Below, in pieces: positions 30,723-42,542 of a stretch of DNA of 64,000 nucleotides (position 1 is the stretch's first letter; each line of letters starts with the position of its first letter). A program made the position numbers and the translations under genes. The notes under the pieces were generated by a model. That model searched no databases. It was not told the DNA's origin and saw only the letters and a program-made list of their open reading frames with translations. Source of the DNA: Kitasatospora arboriphila (lineage in GTDB: Bacteria; Actinomycetota; Actinomycetes; Mycobacteriales; Mycobacteriaceae); contig NZ_JNYV01000001.1 of assembly GCF_000717275.1 (NCBI RefSeq), positions 248,001-312,000 on the forward strand, given 5' to 3'.

Positions 30723-33308
30723 GTGAAAGCACTGCGCCACTTCACCGTCCGCGCCCACCTCCCAGAGCCCCTTTCAGCCCTCGCCGAATTGTCGACCAAT
30801 CTTCGATGGTCGTGGCACCCGGCCACCCAAGATCTGTTCGCATCGATCGATGCGGATCTGTGGGCGACCGGCAAGGATCCTGTGCGGCTGCTCGCCGATG
30901 TCGGACCGCAGCGGCTGTCCGCACTTGCCGCCGACGACGGCTTTCTTCGTCGCCTCGACGAGTTGGCGTCCGATCTGCAGAACTATCTGAACCGACCGCG
31001 CTGGTTCCAGGAGCAGGTGGCCTCGGGCAATCGCTTCCCCCGCTCGATCGCCTACTTCTCGATGGAGTTCGGTGTGTCGGAAGTGCTGCCGATCTACTCC
31101 GGTGGTCTCGGCATCCTCGCGGGCGACCACCTCAAAGCCGCCTCTGACCTGGGCTTGCCGCTGATCGGGGTAGGCCTGCTCTACCGCTACGGATATTTCC
31201 GTCAGTCGCTGACGTCGGACGGATGGCAGACCGAGCGCTACCCGAATCTCGATCCCCAAGGCCTACCTGTGCGAGCGGTGCTCGACGCCGAGGGCAATCC
31301 GGTGACAGTGCGGGTTCTCATGCCCGACAACCGCGTGTTGCACGCCAAGGTCTGGATTGCCGACGTGGGTCGAATCCCCCTACTGCTCCTGGATTCCGAC
31401 ATCCCCGACAACGACACGGATCTCCGGATGATCACCGACCGGCTCTACGGAGGCGATCAGGAACACCGGATCAACCAGGAAATCCTCGCCGGTGTCGGTG
31501 GAGTGCGCGCGGTGCGGGAGTACACCCGGATCAACGCCCTGCCAGACCCCGACGTCTTCCACATGAACGAGGGGCACGCGGGTTTCCTGGGCGCCGAGCG
31601 GATTCGCGAGCTGGTGAGTCCGGCCGGCGCCGGGCTCGACTTCGACACGGCCCTCACCGCGGTGCGTGCATCGACCGTGTTCACCACGCACACACCGGTT
31701 CCGGCCGGAATCGACCGGTTCCCGATCGACATGGTGCGCCGCTACTTCGGCGACGACGGCGGGCAGTCGACGTTGCTGCCCGGGATCGAGTTGGCGAGGA
31801 TCCTCGAACTCGGCCGGGAGAAAGACCCGACCGTGTTCAACATGGCGCACATGGGTTTACGGCTGGGCCAGCGCACCAACGGTGTGTCCAAACTCCACGG
31901 GGCGGTCAGTCGCGAGATGTTCGGTCCACTGTGGCCAGGCTTCGACGCGGCCCAGGTACCCATCGGATCGGTGACCAACGGGGTACACGCACCCACGTGG
32001 TCGTCGCGGCGCTGGGCGGAATTGGCCACTGACGGCCAGTCAGGCGGTCTCACCGAGATCGACGCACTTGCCGCTATGAAAGATGTTCCAGCAGAGCAGA
32101 TCTGGAAGACCAGAAATGAACTGCGCACCGAGTTGATCGCCGAGGTCCGCAGGCGCCTGCGCAAGTCGGGCCTCGAGCGCGGCTATTCGGCCGCCGAGCT
32201 GGGCTGGACTGCCGGCGTGTTCTCCGCGCGAGTGCTGACCATCGGTTTCGCCCGACGGGCGGCGACGTACAAGCGGCTCACCCTGATGCTGCGCGACACC
32301 GACCGCCTCAAAGCGCTGTTGCTCGACAAAGAGCGTCCGGTGCAACTCGTGGTGGCGGGCAAGGCCCATCCGGCCGACGAGGGCGGCAAGGCACTCATCC
32401 AGAAGATCGTTCGCTTCGCCGACGCCAACGATGTGCGGCACCGGATCGTGTTCTTGCCTGACTACGACATGTCGATGGCTCGATACCTGTACGGCGGATG
32501 CGATGTGTGGCTGAACAATCCGCTACGGCCGATGGAGGCGTGCGGTACCTCTGGCATGAAGTCGGCACTCAACGGCGGGTTGAACCTGTCCATCCTCGAC
32601 GGATGGTGGGATGAGATGTCCGACAACGAGAACGGATGGGCCATCCCGACAGCGGACGGCGTCACCGATGAAGTCCGGCGCGACGATCTCGAGGCAGCCG
32701 CACTGTACGAGTTGCTCGAGAACGTGGTGGTGCCCAAGTTCTATGACGTGGGGCCAGACGGGGTCCCGACCCGATGGGTGGAGATGGTTCGCCACACGTT
32801 GCATACCCTCGGGCCACAGGTCCTGGCCTCGCGAATGGTCCGCGACTACGCCGAGCAGTTCTACGCGCCGGCGGCCATCTCTGGCCACGCGGTGTCGGAC
32901 AACGACTTCGCCGGGGCCCGCGAACTGTCCGGATTCCGTGCGCAGGTGGATGAGGCCTGGCCTTCGGTGAGGGTGCGCCACGTCGACACAGCCGGTTTGC
33001 CCGACACTCCCCTGCTCGGCTCGACCATGACGATCACCGCTCATGTCGACCTCGCGGGTCTGAGTCCGGAACAGGTGCTGGTCCAGGCCGTGGTGGGTCG
33101 GGTCGATGAGGAGGAGAACTTGTCGCAGGTCGTCACCACGACGATGTCGGTGAGCTCCGGCGGCAATCTGCCCGACGATTCGACGCTCTTCGAGGTCGCC
33201 GTGCCGCTTCCGATGACTGGACCGCTGGGATACACCGTGCGAGTGATGCCCACCCATCCCTTGCTGACCAACACTGCCGAACTCGCGAAGGTGGCCTTCG
33301 CCAGTTAG
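30723..33308 (+). CDS. glgP: Alpha-glucan (glycogen/maltodextrin) phosphorylase
   Basis: An 861-residue phosphorylase of the short-start actinobacterial type ([17 protein letters not shown]). It has the nucleotide/sugar-site segments [20 protein letters not shown] and [13 protein letters not shown], and the pyridoxal-phosphate site [14 protein letters not shown] with Lys613. It releases glucose-1-phosphate from alpha-1,4-glucan. The first 500 bp of the open frame (30201-30722) are antisense to dop and are not part of the gene. It stands alone on the plus strand between dop and the FHA-ABC gene, an insertion in the proteasome locus relative to M. tuberculosis. Confidence 0.94.
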   Translation: MKALRHFTVRAHLPEPLSALAELSTNLRWSWHPATQDLFASIDADLWATGKDPVRLLADVGPQRLSALAADDGFLRRLDELASDLQNYLNRPRWFQEQVASGNRFPRSIAYFSMEFGVSEVLPIYSGGLGILAGDHLKAASDLGLPLIGVGLLYRYGYFRQSLTSDGWQTERYPNLDPQGLPVRAVLDAEGNPVTVRVLMPDNRVLHAKVWIADVGRIPLLLLDSDIPDNDTDLRMITDRLYGGDQEHRINQEILAGVGGVRAVREYTRINALPDPDVFHMNEGHAGFLGAERIRELVSPAGAGLDFDTALTAVRASTVFTTHTPVPAGIDRFPIDMVRRYFGDDGGQSTLLPGIELARILELGREKDPTVFNMAHMGLRLGQRTNGVSKLHGAVSREMFGPLWPGFDAAQVPIGSVTNGVHAPTWSSRRWAELATDGQSGGLTEIDALAAMKDVPAEQIWKTRNELRTELIAEVRRRLRKSGLERGYSAAELGWTAGVFSARVLTIGFARRAATYKRLTLMLRDTDRLKALLLDKERPVQLVVAGKAHPADEGGKALIQKIVRFADANDVRHRIVFLPDYDMSMARYLYGGCDVWLNNPLRPMEACGTSGMKSALNGGLNLSILDGWWDEMSDNENGWAIPTADGVTDEVRRDDLEAAALYELLENVVVPKFYDVGPDGVPTRWVEMVRHTLHTLGPQVLASRMVRDYAEQFYAPAAISGHAVSDNDFAGARELSGFRAQVDEAWPSVRVRHVDTAGLPDTPLLGSTMTITAHVDLAGLSPEQVLVQAVVGRVDEEENLSQVVTTTMSVSSGGNLPDDSTLFEVAVPLPMTGPLGYTVRVMPTHPLLTNTAELAKVAFAS

Positions 33309-33332
33309 GCCGCAAGGCCGCCGTCGGCTGGA

Positions 33333-33371
33333 GAGACTTCTTCGTCAAGACAGAGACTTCTTCTTCAAGAC
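33333..33371. repeat. Tandem 19-bp near-identical repeat at the 3' end of the FHA-ABC gene
   Basis: GAGACTTCTTCGTCAAGAC (33333-33351) and GAGACTTCTTCTTCAAGAC (33353-33371) differ by one base. The second copy encodes the last residues LKKKSLS of the transporter and the first copy begins inside its stop region, so a duplication spans the gene end. Confidence 0.8.
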
Positions 33372-35813
33372 CAGGCGGCGGTAGGTGAACCACGCGAGGA
33401 TCAACGCGATCACCGTCATCGCCCCGTAGGCGAGGGCGGCGTTGGCAACCGTCTGGTCCCAGATGGTCTCTTTTTGTGTGGACGGCGAGGACGGTGAGAC
33501 AGCGCGCAGGTCAACGGCATTCGCGGCAGCGGCGTACCCCCACCGGGCCGGGAAGATCCACGACAACTGCTCGAGGCCAACCCGCCCGGCGAGGGGGAAC
33601 AACCCGCCGCAGAAGACGAGTTGCACCATCACGACCACCACGAGTGGTGGCATCGTCTGTTCACTCGACCGGACCGCCGCCGAGATGGCGAGTCCGATCA
33701 GTGTGCTGACGCATCCCAGGAAGGCGATGGCGACGAACAATTCGAGGGCACCGGCGGTGAACAGGCCAGACCCCGGAATTCCCTTGCCCGCGTATGTGAT
33801 TGCGACCATCACCGCACACTGCAGCACGGAGACGACAAAGAAGACCAAGACTTTGGCCAACAGGTAGGCGCCGGGGCGAAGGCCTACTGCCCGTTCCCGG
33901 ACAAAGATGGCCCGCTCCCCGACCAGGTCACGCACGGTCAGAGCCGCGCCCATGAAGCTCGCCCCGACCACCAGGACGACCAGGATCTGGACTGTCTCAC
34001 CAAGACTCGTACTGCTGTTCACACCGAAGCCCGCGGTGCCGGGGATCACCAGCGACAGGAGCCCGAGCACGATCGGCAGCAGTGCCAAGAACACCAGATA
34101 ACCGGTGTCTGCCAGGATCAGCCGAACTTGTCGTCGCGAGACCGTCGACGTCTGGCGCGCGACACTGGTCTGCGGCGGGCGTATCGGCGACCCGGCCCGC
34201 CGACTCGGTGATCTGGCCGGCGGGCGTCGATTCCGGGCCCGATAGCGCTCGTGAGCGGCGTCCGCTTGCTCTGCGACGTACGCGAAGATCTCAGCCCAGT
34301 CCTCGGTGCCCATCGCCGGGCCGACTGCCCCAGGACTGCCGCAATAGGCGGTCTTCCCGCCCGGAGCGAGCAACAGCACCTGGTCACACATCGACAGGTA
34401 CGTCAAGGAGTGGGTCACCACGATAACGACACGTCCGGCGTCGGCCAGTCGGCGAAGAGTCGACATGACCTGACGGTCCAGTGCGGGGTCGAGCCCGGAG
34501 GTCGGCTCGTCGAGGATGAGCAGAGAAGGGCCGGTGAGCAACTCCATCGCCACCGACGCCCGTTTCCGTTGCCCGCCGGACAGCTTGTCCACCCTGGTGT
34601 CGAGGTGCTCGATGAGCTGCAGTTCGGCCAACACCCCGTGAATGACGTTGTCGCGGTCGGCCTTGCTCATGTCCGGTGGCAGTCTCAGTTCAGCTGCGTA
34701 CCGAAGCGCCTGTCGCAAGGTGAGCCGTCGGTGCAGCACGTCGTCCTGTGGCACCATTCCGATGCGCGTGCGCAGCGCCTCGTACTCGGCGTGCACACTG
34801 CGGCCTTCGAAGGTGACGGTTCCGGTGGACGGGTTCGCCCCGCCCGCGACGATCTTCGACACCGTCGACTTACCCGCCCCAGAAGGTCCGATGACGGCGG
34901 TGAGGCTCCCGGGCCCGGCCGCGAACTCGACTTCGTGGAGCAATTGTTTGCCGTCGATGTTCAGCCCGATCGCTTGCACGTGGAGACCGTCCGCGACCGC
35001 GGCCTGTGACTGTCCCCGGACAATCGTGCCGCCCTGGACCACGAAGTCGCTGTTTCCGATGGTGACCACGCTGCCCTCGGTGAGCGGCTGCCTGCTGATC
35101 CGCCGGCCGTCGACGTAGGTGCCGTTCACCGAGCGGAGGTCCTCGATGACCAACCCCTGCGGCGTTGCGGTCAATTGGGCATGGCGACGCGAAGCGAGAA
35201 CGTCACTGACGACGATGTCGTTGTCCGGGGTGCGGCCGATACTCATTCGCGCCGAAGCCCCGATGTCGATGGCCTCTCGCTGCCCGGAGCCGGTCTGGGG
35301 GCTGATGTGGCCGTCCGGACTGATCTGGTAGACCGCCGAGACATTCTGATGCAGTGCCTGCAGGTGTGGCGCCGCTGAGGCCCCACTGAAACCTGGGGGT
35401 GCCGGACGTATGTGCGACGGATTCGGTCGAGGGGGTGGCTGGGCACCCCGGTGTGGAATCGGGGCCGACCGGTACTGGGCCGGCCCAGCATGTCCGCCGG
35501 AAGGGGGCTGCCTCACCGCGATGTCGACCAGAGGCCCGGCAACGTTGTCGCCCAAACGAATACGATGGTTGCCGGACAGCATCATGCCGTTCAACCGAAC
35601 GCCGTCCGCGTAGAAACCGTTGGTGCTGCCCACATCGACTATTCGCCAGGCGTCGCCCGACCACTCGATGGCCAGATGGTGGCGCGAGACCATGGGGTGG
35701 ACGATCGGTACGTCATTGTCCGGCGTGCGCCCGATGGTGAAGCGTCCGGCCTGTCTCAGGTGCTGCTCGGTGCCGTCTACCCAAATGCGGAGCGGCTTAG
35801 GCGATGCGTTCAT
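33345..35813 (-). CDS. FHA-domain ABC transporter, fused ATPase-permease (Rv1747-like)
   Basis: An 822-residue single-chain ABC exporter half. FHA1 is at about residues 25-90 (FTIGRTPDNDVPIV, SRHHLAIE, GSTNGFY) and FHA2 at 190-255 (SIGRTPDNDIVVS, SRRHAQLT, RSVNGTYVDG), joined by a proline-rich linker (103-150). The ATPase has Walker A GPSGAGKS (309-316), signature LSGGQRKR and Walker B LLILDEPTSGLD. Six membrane segments (ABC2 type) occupy the C-terminal third. FHA domains bind phosphothreonine, so control by a Ser/Thr kinase is expected; Rv1747 is a PknF substrate. The cargo is unknown. It is in neither the dop nor the mpa operon; a strong terminator separates it from mpa. Confidence 0.92.
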   Translation of the reverse strand: MNASPKPLRIWVDGTEQHLRQAGRFTIGRTPDNDVPIVHPMVSRHHLAIEWSGDAWRIVDVGSTNGFYADGVRLNGMMLSGNHRIRLGDNVAGPLVDIAVRQPPSGGHAGPAQYRSAPIPHRGAQPPPRPNPSHIRPAPPGFSGASAAPHLQALHQNVSAVYQISPDGHISPQTGSGQREAIDIGASARMSIGRTPDNDIVVSDVLASRRHAQLTATPQGLVIEDLRSVNGTYVDGRRISRQPLTEGSVVTIGNSDFVVQGGTIVRGQSQAAVADGLHVQAIGLNIDGKQLLHEVEFAAGPGSLTAVIGPSGAGKSTVSKIVAGGANPSTGTVTFEGRSVHAEYEALRTRIGMVPQDDVLHRRLTLRQALRYAAELRLPPDMSKADRDNVIHGVLAELQLIEHLDTRVDKLSGGQRKRASVAMELLTGPSLLILDEPTSGLDPALDRQVMSTLRRLADAGRVVIVVTHSLTYLSMCDQVLLLAPGGKTAYCGSPGAVGPAMGTEDWAEIFAYVAEQADAAHERYRARNRRPPARSPSRRAGSPIRPPQTSVARQTSTVSRRQVRLILADTGYLVFLALLPIVLGLLSLVIPGTAGFGVNSSTSLGETVQILVVLVVGASFMGAALTVRDLVGERAIFVRERAVGLRPGAYLLAKVLVFFVVSVLQCAVMVAITYAGKGIPGSGLFTAGALELFVAIAFLGCVSTLIGLAISAAVRSSEQTMPPLVVVVMVQLVFCGGLFPLAGRVGLEQLSWIFPARWGYAAAANAVDLRAVSPSSPSTQKETIWDQTVANAALAYGAMTVIALILAWFTYRRLVLKKKSLS

Positions 35814-35896
35814 TAACGCATCACTGTAGACGGCCCCGACCGCGGCGCCGCGGTTCGTGCAGGCAAACGAGCATCCGCCGTCCGGAGACCGAAAAG

Positions 35897-35930
35897 CGGT
35901 GGGGACGAAGTCTCGACTTCGTCCCCACCG
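35897..35930 (-). terminator. Strong stem-loop terminator after mpa
   Basis: CGGTGGGGACGAAGTC (35897-35912) pairs perfectly with the sequence at 35915-35930, giving about 15 bp with a tiny loop. On the minus strand the stem is followed by CTTTTC, 20 bp beyond the mpa stop. It should isolate mpa from the FHA-ABC gene. Confidence 0.85.
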
Positions 35931-35951
35931 CCCCTGACTGTGCGTGAAGTG

Positions 35952-37736
35952 TTACAGGTACTGACCGGTGTTGGTCTCGGTGTCGATCGCCCGGCTCGCA
36001 CCCGAGCTCTTGCCCGTGACCAGTGTGCGGATGTAGACGATCCGCTCACCCTTCTTGCCCGAGATCCTCGCCCAGTCGTCGGGGTTGGTGGTGTTCGGCA
36101 GGTCTTCGTTCTCAGCGAACTCGTCGAGGATGGAATCGAACAAGTGCTGGATCCGAAGGCCTCCCTGGCCCGTTTCCAACTGCGACTTGATGGCGTACTT
36201 CTTGGCGCGGTCCACCACGTTCTGGATCATGGCTCCGGAGTTGAAGTCCTTGAAGTACATGATCTCTTTGTCACCGTTGGCGTAAGTGACCTCCAGGAAG
36301 CGGTTGTCGTCGCTCTCTGCGTACATTCTCTCGACGACACGCTCGATCATCGCCTTGACGCACGCCGCCCGGTCCCCGCCGAACTCGTTGATGTCGTCGG
36401 GGTGCACAGGCAGAGTCGGGACCAGGTACTTGGAGAAGATGTCGATCGCCGATTCGGCATCGGGACGCTCGATCTTGATCTTCACATCGAGGCGACCCGG
36501 ACGCAGGATGGCCGGATCGATCATGTCCTCGCGGTTGGAGGCACCGATGACGATGACGTTCTCGAGCCCCTCCACACCGTCGATCTCACTGAGCAGCTGA
36601 GGCACGACTGTGGTCTCGACATCAGAGGAGACGCCGGAACCGCGGGTACGGAAGATCGAGTCCATCTCGTCGAAGAAGACGATGACCGGGGTGCCCTCGG
36701 ACGCCTTCTCGCGAGCCCGCTGGAAGATCAGGCGGATGTGGCGTTCGGTCTCGCCGACGAACTTGTTGAGAAGCTCGGGACCCTTGATGTTCAGGAAGTA
36801 CGACTTCGCCTCTTTGGCATCATCACCACGCGCCAGCGCGATCTTCTTGGCCAGCGAGTTGGCAACAGCCTTGGCGATGAGGGTCTTGCCGCAACCGGGA
36901 GGGCCGTAGAGCAGCACGCCCTTCGGCGGCCGCAGCGAGTACTCGCGGAACAGGTCTTTGTGTAGGAAGGGCAGTTCGACGGCGTCGCGGATCTGCTCGA
37001 TCTGGCGGCCGAGCCCACCGATGTCCTCGTACCCGACATCGGGCACCTCTTCCAGAACCAGGTCCTCGACCTCGGCCTTGGGAACCCGCTCGAAAGCGAA
37101 GCCGGCTTTGGTGTCGATGAGCAGGGAGTCGCCGGGGCGCAATTTACGATTGCCCTCGACCTCCGAGAGCACACTCTCGCTCAGCGGTTCGGCCAGCCAC
37201 ACCACCCGTTCCTCGTCGGCATGACCGACGACAAGCGCTCGCTGGCCGTCCTCGAGGACCTCGCGCAGGGTGCTGATCTCACCCACGGAGTCGTAGGACC
37301 CGGCCTCGACGATCGTGAGGGCCTCGTTCAGACGCACGGTCTGACCGCGACGAAGCGTGTCGAGATCGATGTTGGGAGAGCACGTCAGTCGCATCTTGCG
37401 GCCCGAGGTGAAGACGTCCACCGTCGAGTCCTCGAAGATCTCGAGGAGGACGCCGTAGCCACTGGGCGGTTGGCCGAGCCGATCCACCTCTTCGCGCAGG
37501 GCGATGAGCTGTGCCCGGGCCTCTTTGAGGGTCTCGAGCAGCTTGGCGTTGCGCGTCGTGAGCGTGTCGACACGCGCCTGCATGTCGTCGTCTCCGACTT
37601 TGCCGTACGAGCCGCCTCCTGGTGTGGGGCCGGCCCCGGTGGCAGGGCGCGAAGACGATCCCCACTCGGCATCGGTTGCGGCCGAATCTTGTGGACCGCG
37701 ACTCTGCCGAGGCTCGTCGTTGCTGGAATCCGTCAT
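35952..37736 (-). CDS. mpa: Proteasome-associated AAA ATPase Mpa/ARC
   Basis: A 594-residue hexameric unfoldase. Residues 50-88 form the N-terminal coiled coil that captures Pup; two OB domains follow (to about 230). The AAA domain has Walker A GPPGCGKT (278-285), Walker [11 protein letters not shown] and [20 protein letters not shown]. It ends GQYL, the C-terminal motif that opens the PrcA ring. A GAGAGGAG ribosome site precedes ATG 37736. It stands alone, about 5 kb from dop, with its own promoter region and a strong terminator. Confidence 0.97.
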   Translation of the reverse strand: MTDSSNDEPRQSRGPQDSAATDAEWGSSSRPATGAGPTPGGGSYGKVGDDDMQARVDTLTTRNAKLLETLKEARAQLIALREEVDRLGQPPSGYGVLLEIFEDSTVDVFTSGRKMRLTCSPNIDLDTLRRGQTVRLNEALTIVEAGSYDSVGEISTLREVLEDGQRALVVGHADEERVVWLAEPLSESVLSEVEGNRKLRPGDSLLIDTKAGFAFERVPKAEVEDLVLEEVPDVGYEDIGGLGRQIEQIRDAVELPFLHKDLFREYSLRPPKGVLLYGPPGCGKTLIAKAVANSLAKKIALARGDDAKEAKSYFLNIKGPELLNKFVGETERHIRLIFQRAREKASEGTPVIVFFDEMDSIFRTRGSGVSSDVETTVVPQLLSEIDGVEGLENVIVIGASNREDMIDPAILRPGRLDVKIKIERPDAESAIDIFSKYLVPTLPVHPDDINEFGGDRAACVKAMIERVVERMYAESDDNRFLEVTYANGDKEIMYFKDFNSGAMIQNVVDRAKKYAIKSQLETGQGGLRIQHLFDSILDEFAENEDLPNTTNPDDWARISGKKGERIVYIRTLVTGKSSGASRAIDTETNTGQYL

Positions 37737-37771
37737 TTCTGACTCCTCTCCCCGAGTCGACTCTGCGCCAC

Positions 37772-37857
37772 CACCACGTGGTGTCCGAGCGATCGACTCG
37801 TTACCCGAGGTTACCGGCGAATCGACCGGCTTGCCTCGCGCCCCGCGGCACGTGGTG
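37772..37857 (-). promoter_or_regulatory. Repeated palindromic and direct-repeat elements upstream of mpa
   Basis: In the 178-bp gap before mpa, CACGTGGTGT occurs at 37775-37784 and again at 37849-37858; the first copy is part of the 12-bp palindrome CACCACGTGGTG (37772-37783). Between them GTTACC occurs twice with a 10-bp period (37800-37805 and 37810-37815). TATTAA on the minus strand near 37866-37871 may be a -10. The spacing suggests binding sites; no regulator is identified. Confidence 0.45.
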
Positions 37858-37914
37858 TTGTCGATGTGTTAATAGTGTGTCGCCGCAAGGTTTTCCGACG
37901 CTACACCAAGCAGG

Positions 37915-39795
<1,881 letters not shown>

Positions 39796-40647
39796 GTGGT
39801 TGAATCACCCCTTGTGTCTGCGCAACCCGCCTACTTCATCCCTCTGGGCCGTGACGGCGAATTCGACCATTTCGAACCCACCGAACACACGGTCAGCGTG
39901 TGGGGTGCCGATCTGCAGCACGGCGGCCCACTGACCGGCTTGCTGACTCGAGCACTGCTGCGTCACGAGCCCGACGCGTCACATTCGTTCACACGCATCG
40001 CAATCGACATCCTCGGTCCGGTCGGGATGACCGAGAACCGGGTGTCGACGACCGTCCTGCGGCCGGGCAGACAGATCAGTCTGCTCGCGTCAGAACTGTC
40101 CGTGAAACAACCCGACGGCAGCTTTCGGATTGCCGCGCGAGCCACCGGATGGCGTCTTGCCACGGCCGACACCGCAACGGTGGAGCATTCCGTCACGCCG
40201 GCACTGACGCCGCTTCCGGACGAGCTCGAGGGATCGATCGGCCTGGCAGGCGTCGGGCCCCTCGATGCCGCCGACTGGGGGTCTATCGGGTTCGTGGGCA
40301 CGCTGGAACACCGTCTGATCGACCGAGCCGCACACGGCCCGAGTCGCGCCTGGGTCCGTCCGACCCTGCCGCTTGTCGCCGGCGAGGAGACAACCGACCT
40401 CGAGAAGTTCTTCACGGTCCTCGACGTTGCGAACGGCGTCGGATCGCGACTGGCAATCGGCGATTGGACCTTCATGAACACCGACACCACAGTCCACCTC
40501 CACCGCGAGCCGGTCGGAGACTGGACGGGTATCTCCGCCGAGATGGCTGTGGGCCCGAACGGCTACGGCGCGACGTTCGCCGATCTCTACGACACCGCCG
40601 GGCCGGTCGGGCGATCCGCGCAGACCGTACTCATCCGCCCGGTGTAG
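39796..40647 (+). CDS. Thioesterase family protein (TesB-like double hotdog)
   Basis: A 283-residue protein with two hotdog-like halves: FDHFEPTEHTVSVWGADLQHGGPLTGLLTRALLR in the first (the HGGPL loop is typical) and NTDTTVHLHREPVGDWTGISAEM in the second. It is predicted to hydrolyse acyl-CoA thioesters; chain-length preference cannot be told. GTG 39796 abuts the recB-like stop, so cotranslation is likely; GTG 39814 is an alternative start. It converges with hisG 8 bp downstream. Rv2120c occupies this place in M. tuberculosis but is a different protein as far as I can judge. Confidence 0.8.
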   Translation: MVESPLVSAQPAYFIPLGRDGEFDHFEPTEHTVSVWGADLQHGGPLTGLLTRALLRHEPDASHSFTRIAIDILGPVGMTENRVSTTVLRPGRQISLLASELSVKQPDGSFRIAARATGWRLATADTATVEHSVTPALTPLPDELEGSIGLAGVGPLDAADWGSIGFVGTLEHRLIDRAAHGPSRAWVRPTLPLVAGEETTDLEKFFTVLDVANGVGSRLAIGDWTFMNTDTTVHLHREPVGDWTGISAEMAVGPNGYGATFADLYDTAGPVGRSAQTVLIRPV

Positions 40648-40655
40648 GGCGTCGC

Positions 40656-41501
40656 TCAGAAGCGGCAGGACCGGATGTCGGAGGCGAGGATCGCCTTGGC
40701 CCCCAGTTCGGACAGCTCGTCCATCAGGTTCTGGTGCTGTTTGCGTGGTACCAGCGACCGGACGGCCACCCACTTGTCGTCGGCCATGGGTGCAACCGTG
40801 GGCGATTCGAGTCCAGGCGTGATCTTGATCGCCGAGTCGAGCAGACTCTTTGGGCAGTCGTAGTCGAGCATGACGTACCGCTGGCCGAACACGACGCCCT
40901 GCACGCGGGCGATGAAGCGGTCGGCGGCCTTGGAGCGGTCGGCGCCCGCCCGTTGCACCAGCACTCCCTCGGAGTCGCAGAGTGACTCACCGAACGCGGT
41001 CAGATCGTGCTGGCGGAGTGTGCGTCCGGACCCCACCACGTCCGCGATGGCGTCGGCGACGCCCAGCTGGATCGAGATCTCGACAGCGCCGTCGAGCCGG
41101 ATGATGGTGGCCTCGATGCCCTTCGACGCGAGGTCACCGCGAACGAGGTTGGGATACGAGGTGGCAATGCGCTTGCCCGCAAGGTCGGCGACCGACCACT
41201 GCTGCTCGGTCGGCGCCGCGTAGCGGAACGTCGACGAACCGATGCCGAGAGCAAGGCGTTCCTCGACGTCCGCGCCGGAGTCGAGTGCCAGATCCCGTCC
41301 GGTCAGACCCAGGTCGAGCTCCCCCGACCCGACGTAGATCGCGATGTCCTTGGGCCGCAGGAAGAAGAACTCCACCTCGTTCGCCGGATCGAGAACGGTG
41401 AGGTCTTTGGCATCCGAGCGGCGCCGGTAGCCGGCCTCACTGAGGATCTCGGCGGCGGACTCGGAAAGCGCCCCCTTGTTGGGAACGGCAACGCGCAGCA
41501 T
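40656..41501 (-). CDS. hisG: ATP phosphoribosyltransferase HisG (long form)
   Basis: A 281-residue enzyme starting [20 protein letters not shown], with [23 protein letters not shown] and the PRPP-binding region [18 protein letters not shown]. The C-terminal 75 residues ([16 protein letters not shown] onward) are the ACT-like regulatory domain of the long, hexameric form that is feedback-inhibited by histidine. It performs the first step of histidine synthesis. hisE is 52 bp upstream in the same direction. Confidence 0.96.
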   Translation of the reverse strand: MLRVAVPNKGALSESAAEILSEAGYRRRSDAKDLTVLDPANEVEFFFLRPKDIAIYVGSGELDLGLTGRDLALDSGADVEERLALGIGSSTFRYAAPTEQQWSVADLAGKRIATSYPNLVRGDLASKGIEATIIRLDGAVEISIQLGVADAIADVVGSGRTLRQHDLTAFGESLCDSEGVLVQRAGADRSKAADRFIARVQGVVFGQRYVMLDYDCPKSLLDSAIKITPGLESPTVAPMADDKWVAVRSLVPRKQHQNLMDELSELGAKAILASDIRSCRF

Positions 41502-41553
41502 GGGTGGTCCTATCGGGGAACGGGCGATTCGGGAAGACGGCCGCAGGGCCGTC

Positions 41554-41835
41554 TCAGAGGTGTTTGTAGACGTCGTCGAGAGTCAGGCCGCGTTTGATCA
41601 TCATCACCTGAAGCCAATAGAGCAACTGAGATATCTCTTCGGCGGTCGCCTCCGCACTCTCATGCTCTGCAGCGAGCCACACCTCGCCGGCTTCCTCGAT
41701 GATCTTCTTGCCGAGGGCGTGCACTCCCTTGTCGAGAGCGGCAACCGTTCCGCTTCCCTCGGGACGGGTGGCGGCCCGATCGGTCAACTCGGCGAACAGC
41801 TCATCGAAGGTCTTCACGGTGCTCAAGTGTTCCAT
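41554..41835 (-). CDS. hisE: Phosphoribosyl-ATP pyrophosphatase HisE
   Basis: A 93-residue MazG-type protein with [18 protein letters not shown] and the [14 protein letters not shown] helix holding the acidic metal ligands. It hydrolyses phosphoribosyl-ATP to phosphoribosyl-AMP, the step after HisG. It overlaps the upstream HAD gene by 35 bp. ATG 41835 is in the track; an alternative V/M start at STVKTF would shorten it by 5 codons and reduce the overlap. Confidence 0.95.
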   Translation of the reverse strand: MEHLSTVKTFDELFAELTDRAATRPEGSGTVAALDKGVHALGKKIIEEAGEVWLAAEHESAEATAEEISQLLYWLQVMMIKRGLTLDDVYKHL

Positions 41836-42496
41836 TGGACGCCGCAGCGAGGTCGTCGAGGGTCAGTCCGACGAGGCTTTCCCGCAGTGTGCGACGCGGA
41901 CCACCGGGAACCGGTGCCTCCGACGGGATGACGATCACGGCGCAGCCGGCAGCGGTGGCCGCCTCTGACCCGGTCGGCGAATCCTCCACGGCCAGACAGT
42001 GCGACGGGTCGACGCCGAGCAGCCGTGCCGCCTTCAGGTAGGGGTCGGGTTGGGGCTTGCCGAGCGGTACCTCGTCGCCGCACACTGTCGCCTCGAACCG
42101 GTGTCTCCCGATCGTCTCGAGCGCTTCGTCGGTCAACACGCGCTCGGTGTTGGTCACCAACGCCATGGCGATGCCCTGCTCACCGATGAGGTCGAGGGCC
42201 TCGCGAGCTCCGGGCATCCAGGGAATCCCGAGCTTGAACAACGCCGACACCCTGGCACGCAGCCACGCGGCACGGCCGGGATGGTCACGGTCTCCTTCGG
42301 GCACGCCGGCAGCGACGAAGACCTTGGTCAACGCGTCGGTCATCGAATTGCCGAGCGTCGATTGCCGCAGTGCATGGTCCATCTCGATGCCCAGGTCGGC
42401 GGCGAGGTCGGCCATGGCGACGTCCCACAGCTTTTCCGAGTCGAGCAGTGTGCCGTCCATGTCCCAGAAGACGGCGTCGGGTAGATCGCTCACCAC
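41801..42496 (-). CDS. HAD family phosphatase
   Basis: A 231-residue haloacid-dehalogenase-type hydrolase. Motif [13 protein letters not shown] carries the nucleophile Asp, motif II is LVTNT, motif III the Lys in [10 protein letters not shown] and motif [13 protein letters not shown]. The cap is of the beta-phosphoglucomutase/phosphatase type. It heads the HAD-hisE-hisG group and overlaps hisE by 35 bp. A histidinol-phosphatase or nucleotide-clearing role is possible from context but not shown. Confidence 0.88.
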   Translation of the reverse strand: MVSDLPDAVFWDMDGTLLDSEKLWDVAMADLAADLGIEMDHALRQSTLGNSMTDALTKVFVAAGVPEGDRDHPGRAAWLRARVSALFKLGIPWMPGAREALDLIGEQGIAMALVTNTERVLTDEALETIGRHRFEATVCGDEVPLGKPQPDPYLKAARLLGVDPSHCLAVEDSPTGSEAATAAGCAVIVIPSEAPVPGGPRRTLRESLVGLTLDDLAAASNGTLEHREDLR

Positions 42497-42542
42497 GTCA
42501 TCCTTGCCGACGCCGGCTCAGGAAGAAAATCGTGGCCTGCCA

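Noticed and set aside
35940..36965. 341-codon open frame on the plus strand
   Set aside because: Antisense to mpa, which has complete AAA motifs; no independent start signal.
37859..37880. PafBC-type (RecA-NDp) promoter motif near TTGTCGATG
   Set aside because: The spacing to a TANNNT element does not fit and it faces the trmI 3' end, so it is not a credible PafBC promoter.
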